64,000 bases of DNA from Acidovorax sp. SUPP3334 (GCF_030159055.1 NZ_BQXQ01000018.1:37753-101752), one strand, 5' to 3'. Numbered from the stretch's first letter, positions 16,602 to 25,041 are shown. Notes: generated by a model from the letters alone, not told the origin. Translations and numbers: made by a program.

Positions 16602-18245
16602 TCAACCGCCCGATGCGGTGCGCTGGGTTTCTTTCATGCCCTGCACCACGGCCGCAAAAAGCGCCTGCGGCGCCTCGGAAGGGCCCGCTGAAGGGAAGAC
16701 CGCGGCATCGGCGAGCGCGGCGGCCACCTGCGCGCCGCCGCCGTCCGCCACGGGCGGCAGGCCTTGCCGCTGCAGCGCCCAGTCCATGGCCATGAGCGCG
16801 GCCGGGGCGTTGCCTTCGTCGAACGGCCGCAGGCTCACCAGAGCGCGATACAGCAGCGCGGATCGCTCCACGGCAGCCGGGGCCGACGCTGCCGTCGAAC
16901 TGCCGGCGCCGAGCCACTGCGCCAGGGCGTCCAGATGGCCGGGCAGCGAACCGGCGCGGGGGTAGTCGAGGTGCTCGGCGACCGCAGGCTCCATGCCGTT
17001 TTTGCCGGCCGGGATGGCCTGGACCTCCGTCGCCCGCAACTGCGCCCCCCCGGCAGGCTGGCCATTCAGACGCCAGCCGATCTCCATCAGGCGCTCGCCC
17101 GTGATCGGCAGGCCCTCGCTCAGCCAGCCTTGCACCGCCGCGTCGGCATCGGCCCAGGCGGCTTCGGAGCCGGCACGGTCGGTGCGCAGGTGGAGCGAGA
17201 GCGCGCTGCGGGCCTGGTCCATGGCCGCGCGCCCCGGGCTGCCAGGCTGCAACGCGGGTCGGGATTTCTGCCAGTTGTCCGACAGCGCGGTCAGGGTGGC
17301 TTGCCACCCGGCGCGCTGCGCGGGGCTTGAGAGCAGCGGCTGCAGCAAGCTGTCCATCAGCGCTGCCGGCGTGCCCTTCAGCGACAGCGCGACCTTGCCG
17401 CCGAGCAGGCCGGGCGGCAGGGCATGCAGTTCGAGGTTGTGCGACACGTCCAGCGCCTGCAGCGCCGGCATGTCGGCAATGCCCTGGGGCAAACGGCCCA
17501 GGTTGCAATGGGACAGTTGCAGCGTCCGAAGGCGGGGCGACTGCGCCACAGCATCCGGCAACGCCGTCAGGTGCGGGTTGGCCGACAGGTCGAGGGTTTC
17601 CAGGTTCGGCAACTGAAAGAGCGACGCCGGCACCTGGGCCACCAGGCCATTGCGCACCGAAAGGCTGCACAGGTTCTGGCACCGGGCCAGTTCCTCGGGC
17701 ACGGTGAACAGGCCGATGTTGTTCGAAAGGTCCAGCTTTTCCAGGTGCGGGAGCCGGTCCAGCCCCGGTGGCAGGGAGGACAGCGACAGCCATTGCAGGT
17801 CGAGCTCGCGCCCGTCTGCGCCCTGGGCGTGGCATTCGAGCACCCGCTGCATCGCCGTTTCGCGCTGTTCGGCGAGCAGGGGCAGTTCGTGACCGGGCTT
17901 GCCGGCACCCGATCGGCGCCCCCAGGCCGGCAGGCCGGCGAACCGCCTCGAATGGCTCTGCTGGGCGCGGTGCGGATCGGCATCGCACCAGCGCTGCAGC
18001 TCCTGCTTCCATCGCGCCACGCCGAGGGCGGCGTCCCGTGGCGACAGGGCGCTTGCCGGGTGGGTGCCGCTGGACGAGCGTGGCGGCAGGGCCTGGGCCT
18101 GGGGAGAGGCCGACAGGGAGCGGGAGGCGGGCTTCGGCCCGGCAGCCGTGGTGGCAGGCGATGCGGACGGAGAGACTGCGGAGGAAGACGCTTCGGAACG
18201 GGGCGGGTGCGGGTCCCGTGCGAACAAGGTAGAAAGCGATGTCAT
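16602..18245 (-). CDS. LRR protein with Fic-like C-terminal domain, second candidate effector
   Basis: 547 residues from ATG 18245, a clear paralogue of the downstream gene over its whole length apart from a longer Ser/Pro/Ala-rich N-terminus (about 80 residues, typical of a type III secretion signal region). LRRs: LSSLPPGLDRLPHLEKLDLS, LFQLPNLETLDLSANPHL, MPALQALDVSHNLELHALP. C-terminal block ITGERLMEIGWRLNGQPAGG and VSLRPFDEGNAPAALMAMDW, a Fic-like motif with Arg in the His position and Ala-Pro in place of Gly-Arg. A perfect PIP box with correctly spaced -10 precedes it. No signal peptide or membrane helix. Likely injected into host cells; whether it is an enzyme or a pseudo-enzyme is open. 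Confidence 0.75.
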   Translation of the reverse strand: MTSLSTLFARDPHPPRSEASSSAVSPSASPATTAAGPKPASRSLSASPQAQALPPRSSSGTHPASALSPRDAALGVARWKQELQRWCDADPHRAQQSHSRRFAGLPAWGRRSGAGKPGHELPLLAEQRETAMQRVLECHAQGADGRELDLQWLSLSSLPPGLDRLPHLEKLDLSNNIGLFTVPEELARCQNLCSLSVRNGLVAQVPASLFQLPNLETLDLSANPHLTALPDAVAQSPRLRTLQLSHCNLGRLPQGIADMPALQALDVSHNLELHALPPGLLGGKVALSLKGTPAALMDSLLQPLLSSPAQRAGWQATLTALSDNWQKSRPALQPGSPGRAAMDQARSALSLHLRTDRAGSEAAWADADAAVQGWLSEGLPITGERLMEIGWRLNGQPAGGAQLRATEVQAIPAGKNGMEPAVAEHLDYPRAGSLPGHLDALAQWLGAGSSTAASAPAAVERSALLYRALVSLRPFDEGNAPAALMAMDWALQRQGLPPVADGGGAQVAAALADAAVFPSAGPSEAPQALFAAVVQGMKETQRTASGG

Positions 18246-18293
18246 GGCGGGGGCGGGGCACGCGGCCCAGCGTATCGTGAAGGGAGGGTTAGC

Positions 18294-18355
18294 AATCTAC
18301 GAAGCCCGCCGCCCTGCCTGCGCCGCCCGCCCGAAGCCGAGGCCCGCATTGCGAA
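18294..18355 (-). promoter_or_regulatory. perfect PIP box and -10 element of the second LRR-Fic-like gene
   Basis: On the minus strand TTCGC (plus 18351-18355), exactly 15 bases, TTCGG (18331-18335), then 31 bases and TAGATT (18294-18299). This fits TTCGB-N15-TTCGB with the YANNNT -10 box, the signature of HrpX-controlled type III secretion promoters. The ATG is about 48 bp downstream. Confidence 0.82.
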
Positions 18356-18406
18356 GTTTCCGCAGCCGGCCCGAGCTGCGGCGGTTCGCTGGGGCCGGCC
18401 CTCGTG

Positions 18407-19336
18407 CTAGCCCCGCGGGTCGGTCGCCAGCAGCCAGTCCACCAGCGCGCGCAGGTCGCCCTGCAGCCGGGCGAACCCGGCCGGCTCGATGGCCAGCGTC
18501 TGCTCGTCCATGTAGAGCTTGCGGTTGATCTCCACCTGGATGCTGTGGCGGTGGGCCGCCGGGTCGCCGTAGCGGCGCACCAGCTCCACGCCCTTGTAGG
18601 GGTGGTTGTAGTCCACGCTGTAGCCGCGCTCCCGCAAGAAGGCGCAGACCGCCTGCGACAGCGCCGGGCTGGCGGTGGTGCCGTCGCGGTCGCCGATCAC
18701 GAAGTCGGCATGGTGCAAGCCGGGGTGCAGCGTCGCGTGGCTGGCGGCCACGGCGGGCATGGAGTGGCAATTGATGTGGATGCTGTAGCCATGCCGGGCA
18801 TGGGCCTCGTCGATCGCCCGGGCCACGGCCGCGTGGTAGGGGCGCCAGCAGCGGTCGATGCGGGCGCGCACCTCGGCCACGGCCAGCGGCCGGTCGTAGA
18901 TGGGCACGCCCTCGTCGGTGAACTTCCAGATGAGCCCCTTGCCCAGCCGCACCTTCTGCAGCACGACGGGATCGGTGGTGACGGGATCGGTCCACTCGCC
19001 CTCGAACATGCTCACGTCCACTTCGGTGGTGTCGCGGTTGGCGTCCAGGTAGATGCGCGGAAAGTGCGCCTCGACCCAGGCCACGCCCAGCGCGGGCGCG
19101 AAGCCGTAGAGCTTCTCCACATGGGTGTCTTCGGCGCGGCGCAGGGTGGGCAGGTCGATGGCGGCGCGAAAGTCGTCGGGATAGACGGTGCCGCTGTGGG
19201 GCGAGTCGAGCACCAGGGCCGTGCGGCCGGGCGCGGTGGACAGCATGGCCGCCGGCGCCGAGGGCGCGCCCGCCGCACCGGGCTGGGCCGCCTCCAGGCG
19301 ATGGCGTCGTTGGATCAGTTGCAGCGCTGCATGCAT
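18407..19336 (-). CDS. hutG: N-formylglutamate amidohydrolase (deformylase)
   Basis: 309 residues. Family motifs: LDSPHSGTVYPDDF (zinc-binding His), YLDANRDTTEVDVSMFEGEW, HINCHSMPAVAASHATLHPG (second zinc site), and SIQVEINRKLYMDEQTLAIE near the C-terminus. It releases formate from N-formyl-L-glutamate, the last step of one histidine-degradation route. No other hut gene is adjacent; instead an 18-bp gap separates it from an upstream Bug protein gene, so the pair may serve uptake and use of an N-formyl or acidic substrate. Confidence 0.88.
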   Translation of the reverse strand: MHAALQLIQRRHRLEAAQPGAAGAPSAPAAMLSTAPGRTALVLDSPHSGTVYPDDFRAAIDLPTLRRAEDTHVEKLYGFAPALGVAWVEAHFPRIYLDANRDTTEVDVSMFEGEWTDPVTTDPVVLQKVRLGKGLIWKFTDEGVPIYDRPLAVAEVRARIDRCWRPYHAAVARAIDEAHARHGYSIHINCHSMPAVAASHATLHPGLHHADFVIGDRDGTTASPALSQAVCAFLRERGYSVDYNHPYKGVELVRRYGDPAAHRHSIQVEINRKLYMDEQTLAIEPAGFARLQGDLRALVDWLLATDPRG

Positions 19337-19354
19337 CGGCGCACTCCTGCGAAA

Positions 19355-20317
19355 TCAGTCGAGCTGGATCTTGGCATAGGCGGCCACTTTCTTCATCTTG
19401 TCGATCTCCCGGACGATCTGCTGCGTGAAGTCCGCTGGCGAGGTGCCCGAAGCATAGAGCCCCTGGCCGGCGAGCCGGTCGCGCACCGCGGCCTCCTTGA
19501 GCGCCGCTGCCACGGCCTGCTGCACGCGCAGCACGGCGGCGGCGGGGGTGGACACCGGCGCCACCAGGCCGAACCACGACGGCTCGTTGGCCTGCGGAAA
19601 ACCCAGCTGCGCATAGGTGGGCACCTCGGGCAGCACGTCCAGCCGCTCGGGCCAGGACACGGCCAGGGCCTTGAGCTTGCCGGACTTCACATGCGGCAGC
19701 GACGAGGCCACCTGGTCGAAATACACCGGCACCTGGCCGCCCACCACGTCGTTGATGGCCGGGCCGGCACCCCGGTAGGGAATGTGCACCATCGAAGTGC
19801 CCGTGCTGCTCTTGAACAACTCGCCCCACATGTGGCCGATGGTGCCGTTGCCCGGCGTGGCGTAGGACACCTTGCCGGGGTTGGCCTTGAGGTACTTCAC
19901 CAGCTCGGCGAAGTCCTTCACCGGCAGCACCTTGGGGTTGACCACGATGACGCCGGGCGCCTTCACGATCTCGGTCACGCCGGCGAAGTCCTTGACGGGG
20001 TCGTAGGGCAGCCTGGAGAACACGGCCGGGTTCACGCCGTGGGTGGACAGCGTGGCCACGCCCAGCGTGAGGCCGTCGCCCGCGGCGCGCGCCACCTCGG
20101 CCATGCCGATGGAGCCGCCGGCGCCCGCGCGGTTTTCGATCACCACCGGCTGGCCCAGCAGGCGCTGCAGCGGCTCCTGCAGGGCGCGGCCGGCGATGTC
20201 GGTGGCGCCGCCGGGCGGGAACGGAACGATGATGCGCAGGGGCTTGTCTTGCGCGTAAGACATTCCAGGAAGGACAGTTGCGGCAGCCACGGCTGCGATC
20301 CATTGACGGCGTTGCAT
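19355..20317 (-). CDS. Bug-family tripartite tricarboxylate transporter solute-binding protein
   Basis: 320 residues with an N-terminal signal peptide (MQRRQWIAAVAAATVLPGMSYA). Bug motifs: LRIIVPFPPGGATDIAGRAL, PVVIENRAGAGGSIGM, ATPGNGTIGHMWGELF, VHIPYRGAGPAINDVVGGQV and YFDQVASSLPHVKSGKLKAL. These periplasmic proteins bind carboxylates or amides; most have no dedicated TctAB pair next to them and none is here. Upstream of hutG-like gene in the same orientation, divergent from a LysR regulator across 110 bp, which probably controls it. Confidence 0.92.
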   Translation of the reverse strand: MQRRQWIAAVAAATVLPGMSYAQDKPLRIIVPFPPGGATDIAGRALQEPLQRLLGQPVVIENRAGAGGSIGMAEVARAAGDGLTLGVATLSTHGVNPAVFSRLPYDPVKDFAGVTEIVKAPGVIVVNPKVLPVKDFAELVKYLKANPGKVSYATPGNGTIGHMWGELFKSSTGTSMVHIPYRGAGPAINDVVGGQVPVYFDQVASSLPHVKSGKLKALAVSWPERLDVLPEVPTYAQLGFPQANEPSWFGLVAPVSTPAAAVLRVQQAVAAALKEAAVRDRLAGQGLYASGTSPADFTQQIVREIDKMKKVAAYAKIQLD

Positions 20318-20427
20318 GGAATTCTCCTTGGTGATGGGGCGGAGATTACCGAATTCGGTGGGTGTTTAAAAGCAATTGGTGTGCCTGTTAACATTCCATT
20401 CAAGAATGTTTTGAGAAGCAGCGCGCC

Positions 20428-21363
20428 ATGTCCTTGCGACGACTCAATCCCCCCTTGCACCTGCTGCGGGCCTTCTGCACGGTCGCGCGTTTCGGCGGCG
20501 TGTCGCGGGCGGCCGAAGCGCTGCACCTGACCCAGAGCGCGGTCAGCAAGCAGATGCAGGAGCTGGAGCGCTGGGTGGGCATCGCCCTCTTCGAGCGCAG
20601 CCGCAAGCGCCTGACCCTCACCCCCGCCGGCGAGCGCTACGAAAAGGCGGTGCGGGCCCTGCTCGCCAGGCTGGAGGCCGCCACGCTGGAGCTGATCACC
20701 AGCAGCGACGGCGGCGGCGCGCTGCACCTGTCCGCCCTGCCCACCTTCGCCGCCAAATGGCTCATTCCGCGGTTGCCGCAGTTCCAGCAGCAGCACCCGC
20801 AGATCACGCTGCACTTCGTGCCTTTCGTGCATGGCTACGACTTCGCCGACCCCGAGCTGGACTGCTCCATTCTCTTCGGCGACGGCCACTGGCCCGGTGC
20901 GCGGGCGCACTGCCTGGCGGGCAACGATGTGGCGCTGATCGCCCCCCCGGCCAGCGCGGGAGAGGCCGGCAGCCCACTGCGCGAGCCGCGCGACGTGGTG
21001 CGCAGCGCACTGCTGCGCCACGTCTCGGTGCCCGATGCCTGGGAGCGCTGGAGCGAGGTGCATGGCGTGTCCGGCCTGGACACGCTGGCCGGCCCGCAGT
21101 TCGACCAGTTCGAGAGCATGATCCGCGCCGTCTCGGTGGGCATGGGCGTGGCCCTGGTGCCGCGCTGCCTGGTGCAGGACGAAATCGCCGCGGGCGTGGT
21201 GGCCGAGCCCCTGGCGCAGGGCGGCTACACGAGCGAGCTGGGCTACTGGTTCTGCTACCCCGAGGCACGCGCCCAGCTGGCCACGCTGGACCGGTTCCGC
21301 CACTGGCTGCTGGGCGCCGCAGCGGCAGGGACGGAGGCGGAGGCGGCGGCAGCCAGCCGCTGA
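20428..21363 (+). CDS. LysR-family transcriptional regulator (GcvA-like)
   Basis: 311 residues. N-terminal winged helix-turn-helix MSLRRLNPPLHLLRAFCTVA and LTQSAVSKQMQELERWVGIA, LFERSRKRLTLTPAGERY; effector domain starts near residue 92 (GALHLSALPTFAAKWLIPRL), resembling the GcvA branch. It is divergent from the Bug/hutG pair, the classical arrangement for a regulator acting on both directions from the shared 110-bp region. The C-terminus is Ala/Glu-rich and probably unstructured. Confidence 0.92.
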   Translation: MSLRRLNPPLHLLRAFCTVARFGGVSRAAEALHLTQSAVSKQMQELERWVGIALFERSRKRLTLTPAGERYEKAVRALLARLEAATLELITSSDGGGALHLSALPTFAAKWLIPRLPQFQQQHPQITLHFVPFVHGYDFADPELDCSILFGDGHWPGARAHCLAGNDVALIAPPASAGEAGSPLREPRDVVRSALLRHVSVPDAWERWSEVHGVSGLDTLAGPQFDQFESMIRAVSVGMGVALVPRCLVQDEIAAGVVAEPLAQGGYTSELGYWFCYPEARAQLATLDRFRHWLLGAAAAGTEAEAAAASR

Positions 21364-21385
21364 ATCGAGGCCTTTTCGAGGCGAT

Positions 21386-21446
21386 TCAAGCCAAAAGTGC
21401 CCGGCGCCCTAGTCAATCATGCACTGGCAGCTATTAAAACAATAGC
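21386..21446 (-). repeat. dispersed two-hairpin intergenic repeat, copy 2
   Basis: On the minus strand GCTATTGTTTTAATAGC is followed by a 20-base spacer, CTAGGGCGCCGGGCAC and TTTTGGCTTGAA. It lies directly after the LysR gene and before the convergent Crp relic; the T-run after the second hairpin on one strand suits a terminator role. Confidence 0.65.
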
Positions 21447-21492
21447 AATCTCGCTGCTTGCCGTCGTTTTTGCCCGCGGACTGCGACGCCGA

Positions 21493-21938
21493 TCACTCTC
21501 CGCGCACTTCGGCCACCATGCGTTCGAGCCGCTGCGCATCGGTCACCACCAGCGCCCGGCCGTCCTTTTGCAGCACGCCGGCCTTCACCAGCGCGCCCAG
21601 CTCGCGCGTGACCTGTTCGCGGTTCGTGCTGATCCGGCTGGCCAGGTCCGCATGCGCGGGCGCGGGCTCGATGCGGGCCTGGTTGGCCTGCACGCCGGCC
21701 AGGCGGGCCAGCCGCAGCAGTTCGGCATGCACGCGGTGGTGCACGCCCAGCGTGCTCAGGTCGATCACGCGGTCCGACAACTGGCGCACCAGCGTAGTGA
21801 GGTAGTGCATCACCCGTTGCGCGACCCGCGGCTCGTCGCGCAGCAGCGCCAGGAAACCCTCGCGCGACAGGCTGGCCACCAGGGTGTCGTCCACCGCCAC
21901 CACGTCGGCCGAGCGCGGGCCGCCGTCGATGGCGGCGA
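21493..21938 (-). pseudogene. Crp/Fnr-family regulator, N-terminus removed by IS5
   Basis: The frame encodes about 148 residues from the end of the cyclic-nucleotide-like sensor domain (VAVDDTLVASLSREGFLALL), through the dimer helix (RVMHYLTTLVRQLSDRVID), to the C-terminal helix-turn-helix (DLASRISTNREQVTRELGAL, KDGRALVVTDAQRLERM). Family members are about 225-240 residues, so roughly 80 residues are gone. The break coincides with the left inverted repeat of the IS5 element at 21939; the apparent start MGFVQQ is IS sequence. Not expected to work as a regulated activator, although the DNA-binding half could still be made. Confidence 0.8.
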
Positions 21939-22991
21939 GGCTTTGTTGCACAAACCCCATTCAGACCGAGATAACCCAAACCCCGGACGCAGCTACGCCA
22001 CAGCGGGCACCGACACAGGCACCGTTGTCGGGCACCCAAGCTGCGTGAAGCGGTTGAGCAAAGCCACCCGCACATGCAACTCCACCACCTGGCGCTCAAA
22101 CGTTCTGGCCATCACCCGCTCGCCCAGCCTTTTGAAGCAGTGCATCTTGGTCTCCACCAGGCTTCGGCGGTGGTAGCCGCTGCATTGCTTGCAAATCCCG
22201 CGCCCCAGCCTTTTGCACGCCCGTAGCGCTTCGTTGCGCACTGCCGCCCCCTGCCTGGTTTCCTTCCAAGGCTTGCCGTTCTTGCGCGGGGGTATTACCG
22301 CCTGCGCGCCTCTTTGCGCTATCGCTGCATGGCAGTCTTTGGTGTCATAGGCACCGTCGGTACTCACACTGGCTATCGGTTCATCCGGCGGTATCTGCGC
22401 CAGCAGTCCGGGCAGCATGGGCGCCTCGCCCACGCTGTTGTCTGTGACTTCAATGGCCCGTATCTCCAGCGTGCTGGCATCAATGCCCAAGTGCACCTTG
22501 CGCCACTGCCGTCGGTATTCAGCCCCGTGTTTCTTGCACTTCCATTCCCCTTCGCCCAGGAATTTGATGCCCGTGCTGTCCACCAGCAAATCCAGCGCTG
22601 TGCTGCTGCGCCGGTAAGGCAGTTGCACTTGCAGTGTTCTCTGGCGGCGGCTTAAGGTGCTGAAGTCGGGAACCCGCCAATTGAGCTTGGCCAACTCCAG
22701 CAGGCTTTGAATCAGCCCCAGGCTCTGGCGCAGTGCCAAGCCAAACAAGCACTTGATGCTCAGGCAAAACTGAATGGCTGCGTCAGTGAACGTGTGATGG
22801 CGACCCCGCTTGCCACTGGCGGATGCATACCACTGCATGTCTTTGTCCAGCCAGATCGTGAGCGATCCACGCGCTTTGAGTGCTGCGTTGTACTCAGTCC
22901 AATTGGTGGTCTTGTAGCGGGTCTTTGGCTGCACGGGTTCACTCATGCGTGCAGGCTACCAGCGCAAAGGGGCGGTTTGTGCAACAAAGCC
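21939..22991 (-). mobile_element. IS5-family insertion sequence
   Basis: 1053 bp bounded by perfect terminal inverted repeats (GGCTTTGTTGCACAAACC at 21939-21956 and its complement at 22974-22991). One transposase gene fills the element. The matching bases extend two positions outside the repeats (GA/TC), but there is no target-site duplication in the flanks, and the genes on either side are unrelated fragments. This suggests recombination or deletion after insertion, not a simple hop. Confidence 0.9.
21993..22946 (-). CDS. IS5-family transposase
   Basis: 317 residues, intact. DDE nuclease core: first Asp in LLVDSTGIKFLGEGEW, second in SVSTDGAYDTKDCHAA, and Glu in the C-terminal block RRSLVETKMHCFKRLGER, with the Y(2)R(3)E(6)K spacing seen as YHRRSLVETK. 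N-terminal helical part YKTTNWTEYNAALKARGSL and WYASASGKRGRHHTFTDAAI is characteristic of the family. It is flanked by 46-54 bp of non-coding IS ends carrying the inverted repeats. It should be capable of transposing itself and related copies. Confidence 0.93.
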   Translation of the reverse strand: MSEPVQPKTRYKTTNWTEYNAALKARGSLTIWLDKDMQWYASASGKRGRHHTFTDAAIQFCLSIKCLFGLALRQSLGLIQSLLELAKLNWRVPDFSTLSRRQRTLQVQLPYRRSSTALDLLVDSTGIKFLGEGEWKCKKHGAEYRRQWRKVHLGIDASTLEIRAIEVTDNSVGEAPMLPGLLAQIPPDEPIASVSTDGAYDTKDCHAAIAQRGAQAVIPPRKNGKPWKETRQGAAVRNEALRACKRLGRGICKQCSGYHRRSLVETKMHCFKRLGERVMARTFERQVVELHVRVALLNRFTQLGCPTTVPVSVPAVA

Positions 22992-23347
22992 TCCCTGGAG
23001 CCGATGAAGTCTGGATCAACACGGACCCGGACATCGGGATGAAGTTTTCATCCGAGGCTTCGGACGATTACGAGTTGAGCGCGGACCATTACGTCGCAAC
23101 GCTCGGCCACGAAATGATCCATGCGCGGGACAGCCTGCACGGCATCCAGCCACGCCGCTCGCAAGACACTTCGACCTCTGGTCACCAGGGTTCGGACCGT
23201 CCTTTGGAAAAAGCGCTGCTGCCGGTGGAACTGCGCACGATCGGCGTAGGGCCCTATGCCGACGAGGTCCCTTCGGAAAACTCCATTCGCAGAGAGCATG
23301 GGCTGACACCGCGCAGGAGCTACCACGGCTTCACCGATGACCATTGA
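22992..23347 (+). pseudogene. M91-family (XopG/HopH-like) metallopeptidase effector, C-terminal fragment
   Basis: Starting at the right end of the IS5 element an open frame gives about 118 residues: GADEVWINTDPDIGM, then LGHEMIHARDSLHG containing a zinc-binding HExxH, and the downstream ELRTIGVGPYADEVPSENSI, RREHGLTPRRSYH. HExxH followed by a Glu in an ELRTIGxGPY block and the S/TEN.xRxExGLPxR end is the pattern of M91 peptidases, a family containing type III effectors XopG, HopH1 and HopAP1. The N-terminal half and secretion signal are missing, so it is a broken effector. An in-frame ATG exists at 23039 but has no ribosome site. Confidence 0.68.
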
Positions 23348-23370
23348 CGGCAACCGGCGACAAATGCCTC

Positions 23371-25041
23371 TCAGGCCAATGCCGCCGCGTGCCCGCGCGT
23401 GAACGCCTCTTCGAACACCGAATAGCCCGACCAGTCCGCATGCGCGAACGCCAGCCGGGCGGTGCCAGGCGTGGGCGGCACGGGCACGCGATCTCCATTC
23501 GATAGCGCGTAGCGCTTGCCGGACGGGCGCTGGGGGGCGATTTTGCTCAGGAACGCCTGCGTGCCCGGCACGGGAACGGACATGGCGTGGCCATAGCGCG
23601 TGATCTCCATGCGCTTGGCGCGCTGGGCCAGGTCGGGGTGGGGCGCGGCCAGTCCGGTGAGGATGGCGTCGCGCCATTGCGCCCAGGGCTTTTCGGCCAG
23701 TTGCTGGCGGCCATCGGCCACGTCGCCCAGCGCCTGGTAGTAGGTGAGCACGGTGGCGGCCGGGCGCGGGTCCAGCCGCTGGTGGCCGGCGTTCACGTAG
23801 CCCAGGCCCCCGGGCGTGGGGTCGGCGTAGAGCACGTTGTCCCAGGCCGGGGCGGCACCCTCGCGGTCGGCCAGCGGGGCGTCGATGTGGATGTTGGCCA
23901 CCAGCCAGGGCGACCACGACAGGCGCTGCGCCGCCTGTTGCAGAAAGCCCGGCGGGTTGCGCACCACGCGCGCCGCGATGAAGACCGGTAGCGCCACGAT
24001 GCAGCGGCGTGCCTGCCAGCGCTCCACGCTCTCGCTGGCGTGGTGGAACACGTCCACCTCCACGCCCTGGCGGGTTTCCTCGATGCGCAGCACCGAGCTG
24101 CCGGTGCGCAGCTGGCCGCCGGCCTGCAGCGGCGCGGCCAGGCGCTGGGTGAGCCATCCGTTGCCCTCGGGCCAGGTGAGCACGCCCTCGCGGTCTTCGG
24201 TGGCCGCATCGCCGGGGGCATGGAAGCCGTGGCGGCTGGCGAAGTAGTGGATGCCCGCCCAGGCCGACACGCGCGCCGTGCCGGCGCCGTAGTCGTCGCG
24301 GCAGCAATAGTCCAGGTACCAGCGCAGGTGCGTGTCGTCGAAGCCCTCCTGCTCCAGCCATGCTATGAAAGTAATAGCGTCAAGCCCTAGATGGATCTGC
24401 GCCAGGGGCTGATTGGGCTTCCATCCTTTTAAAGCCGGCATGGTGAAGGGCGCGGCGCGGCCCAGTTCGGCCACGCGGGCGGAAAAGCGCCGGTACTGCG
24501 CCAGCGTTTCGGCGCCCACGCCCTGCACGGGCAGCAGCCCGTCCTGCCACTGGCCCTGGAAGAACAGGCGCTCCTGCGGGCTGTGGCACAGATGGCGCTC
24601 GTCGTAGCGCCAGCGGCCGGCCACGCGCTGGCGCAGGCCCAGTTCTTCCAGCAGGTCCTGCACTTCGCGGGCGGCATCGCCCGGCACGGGCAGGTAGTGC
24701 GCGCCCAGCGGGCAGGCGATGCCGGCCACGCTGCCGGCGCGGCTGTTGCCGCCGGCGGTGTCTTCCAGCTCCAGCACCACGAAGTCGTCGGTGCCGGCCA
24801 GCCGCAGCGAGCGCGCGGCCGCCAGGCCCGCCACGCCGCCGCCTGCGACCACCACCTGGGTGCGCCGCACGATGTCGGGCTCGATCGCCCCGCCCTTTTG
24901 CAGCCGGTCGCGCAGCGCATGGCCGCGCGCCATGTCGATGCCGGCAAAGCCGCCGTCCAGTTCGGGCGGCGCGCCGCATCCGGCAAGGGCGGCGGCAGCG
25001 GCCGAGGTGGCCGAGGCGGCGAGGAATTGGCGGCGTTGCAT
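23371..25041 (-). CDS. FAD-dependent amine-oxidase-like protein with lipoprotein/Tat-like signal
   Basis: 556 residues. N-terminus MQRRQFLAASATSAAAAALA then GCG, a signal with a lipobox. FAD-binding dinucleotide fold VVVAGGGVAGLAAARSLRLA (about residues 68-87), VVLELEDTAGGNSRAGSV, a middle domain with LRWYLDYCCRDDYGAGTARV, and a C-terminal substrate/FAD block RLAFAHADWSGYSVFEEAF. It belongs to the flavin amine oxidase superfamily. It lies 31 bp after the membrane aminopropyltransferase on the same strand, so its substrate may be a polyamine or an aminopropylated envelope component (inference). Residues about 205-225 are encoded by a dispersed intergenic-type repeat, see 24362-24433. Confidence 0.87.
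   Translation of the reverse strand: MQRRQFLAASATSAAAAALAGCGAPPELDGGFAGIDMARGHALRDRLQKGGAIEPDIVRRTQVVVAGGGVAGLAAARSLRLAGTDDFVVLELEDTAGGNSRAGSVAGIACPLGAHYLPVPGDAAREVQDLLEELGLRQRVAGRWRYDERHLCHSPQERLFFQGQWQDGLLPVQGVGAETLAQYRRFSARVAELGRAAPFTMPALKGWKPNQPLAQIHLGLDAITFIAWLEQEGFDDTHLRWYLDYCCRDDYGAGTARVSAWAGIHYFASRHGFHAPGDAATEDREGVLTWPEGNGWLTQRLAAPLQAGGQLRTGSSVLRIEETRQGVEVDVFHHASESVERWQARRCIVALPVFIAARVVRNPPGFLQQAAQRLSWSPWLVANIHIDAPLADREGAAPAWDNVLYADPTPGGLGYVNAGHQRLDPRPAATVLTYYQALGDVADGRQQLAEKPWAQWRDAILTGLAAPHPDLAQRAKRMEITRYGHAMSVPVPGTQAFLSKIAPQRPSGKRYALSNGDRVPVPPTPGTARLAFAHADWSGYSVFEEAFTRGHAAALA
24362..24433 (+). repeat. dispersed two-hairpin repeat, copy 3, inside a coding sequence
   Basis: GCTATGAAAGTAATAGC, then AAGCCCTAGATGGATCTGCG and CCAGGGGCTGATTGGGCTTC. 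The bases match the family best represented at 57587 and 39742. This copy is in frame within the flavoprotein gene (antisense to it) and encodes the segment WKPNQPLAQIHLGLDAITFI without a stop. Confidence 0.7.
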
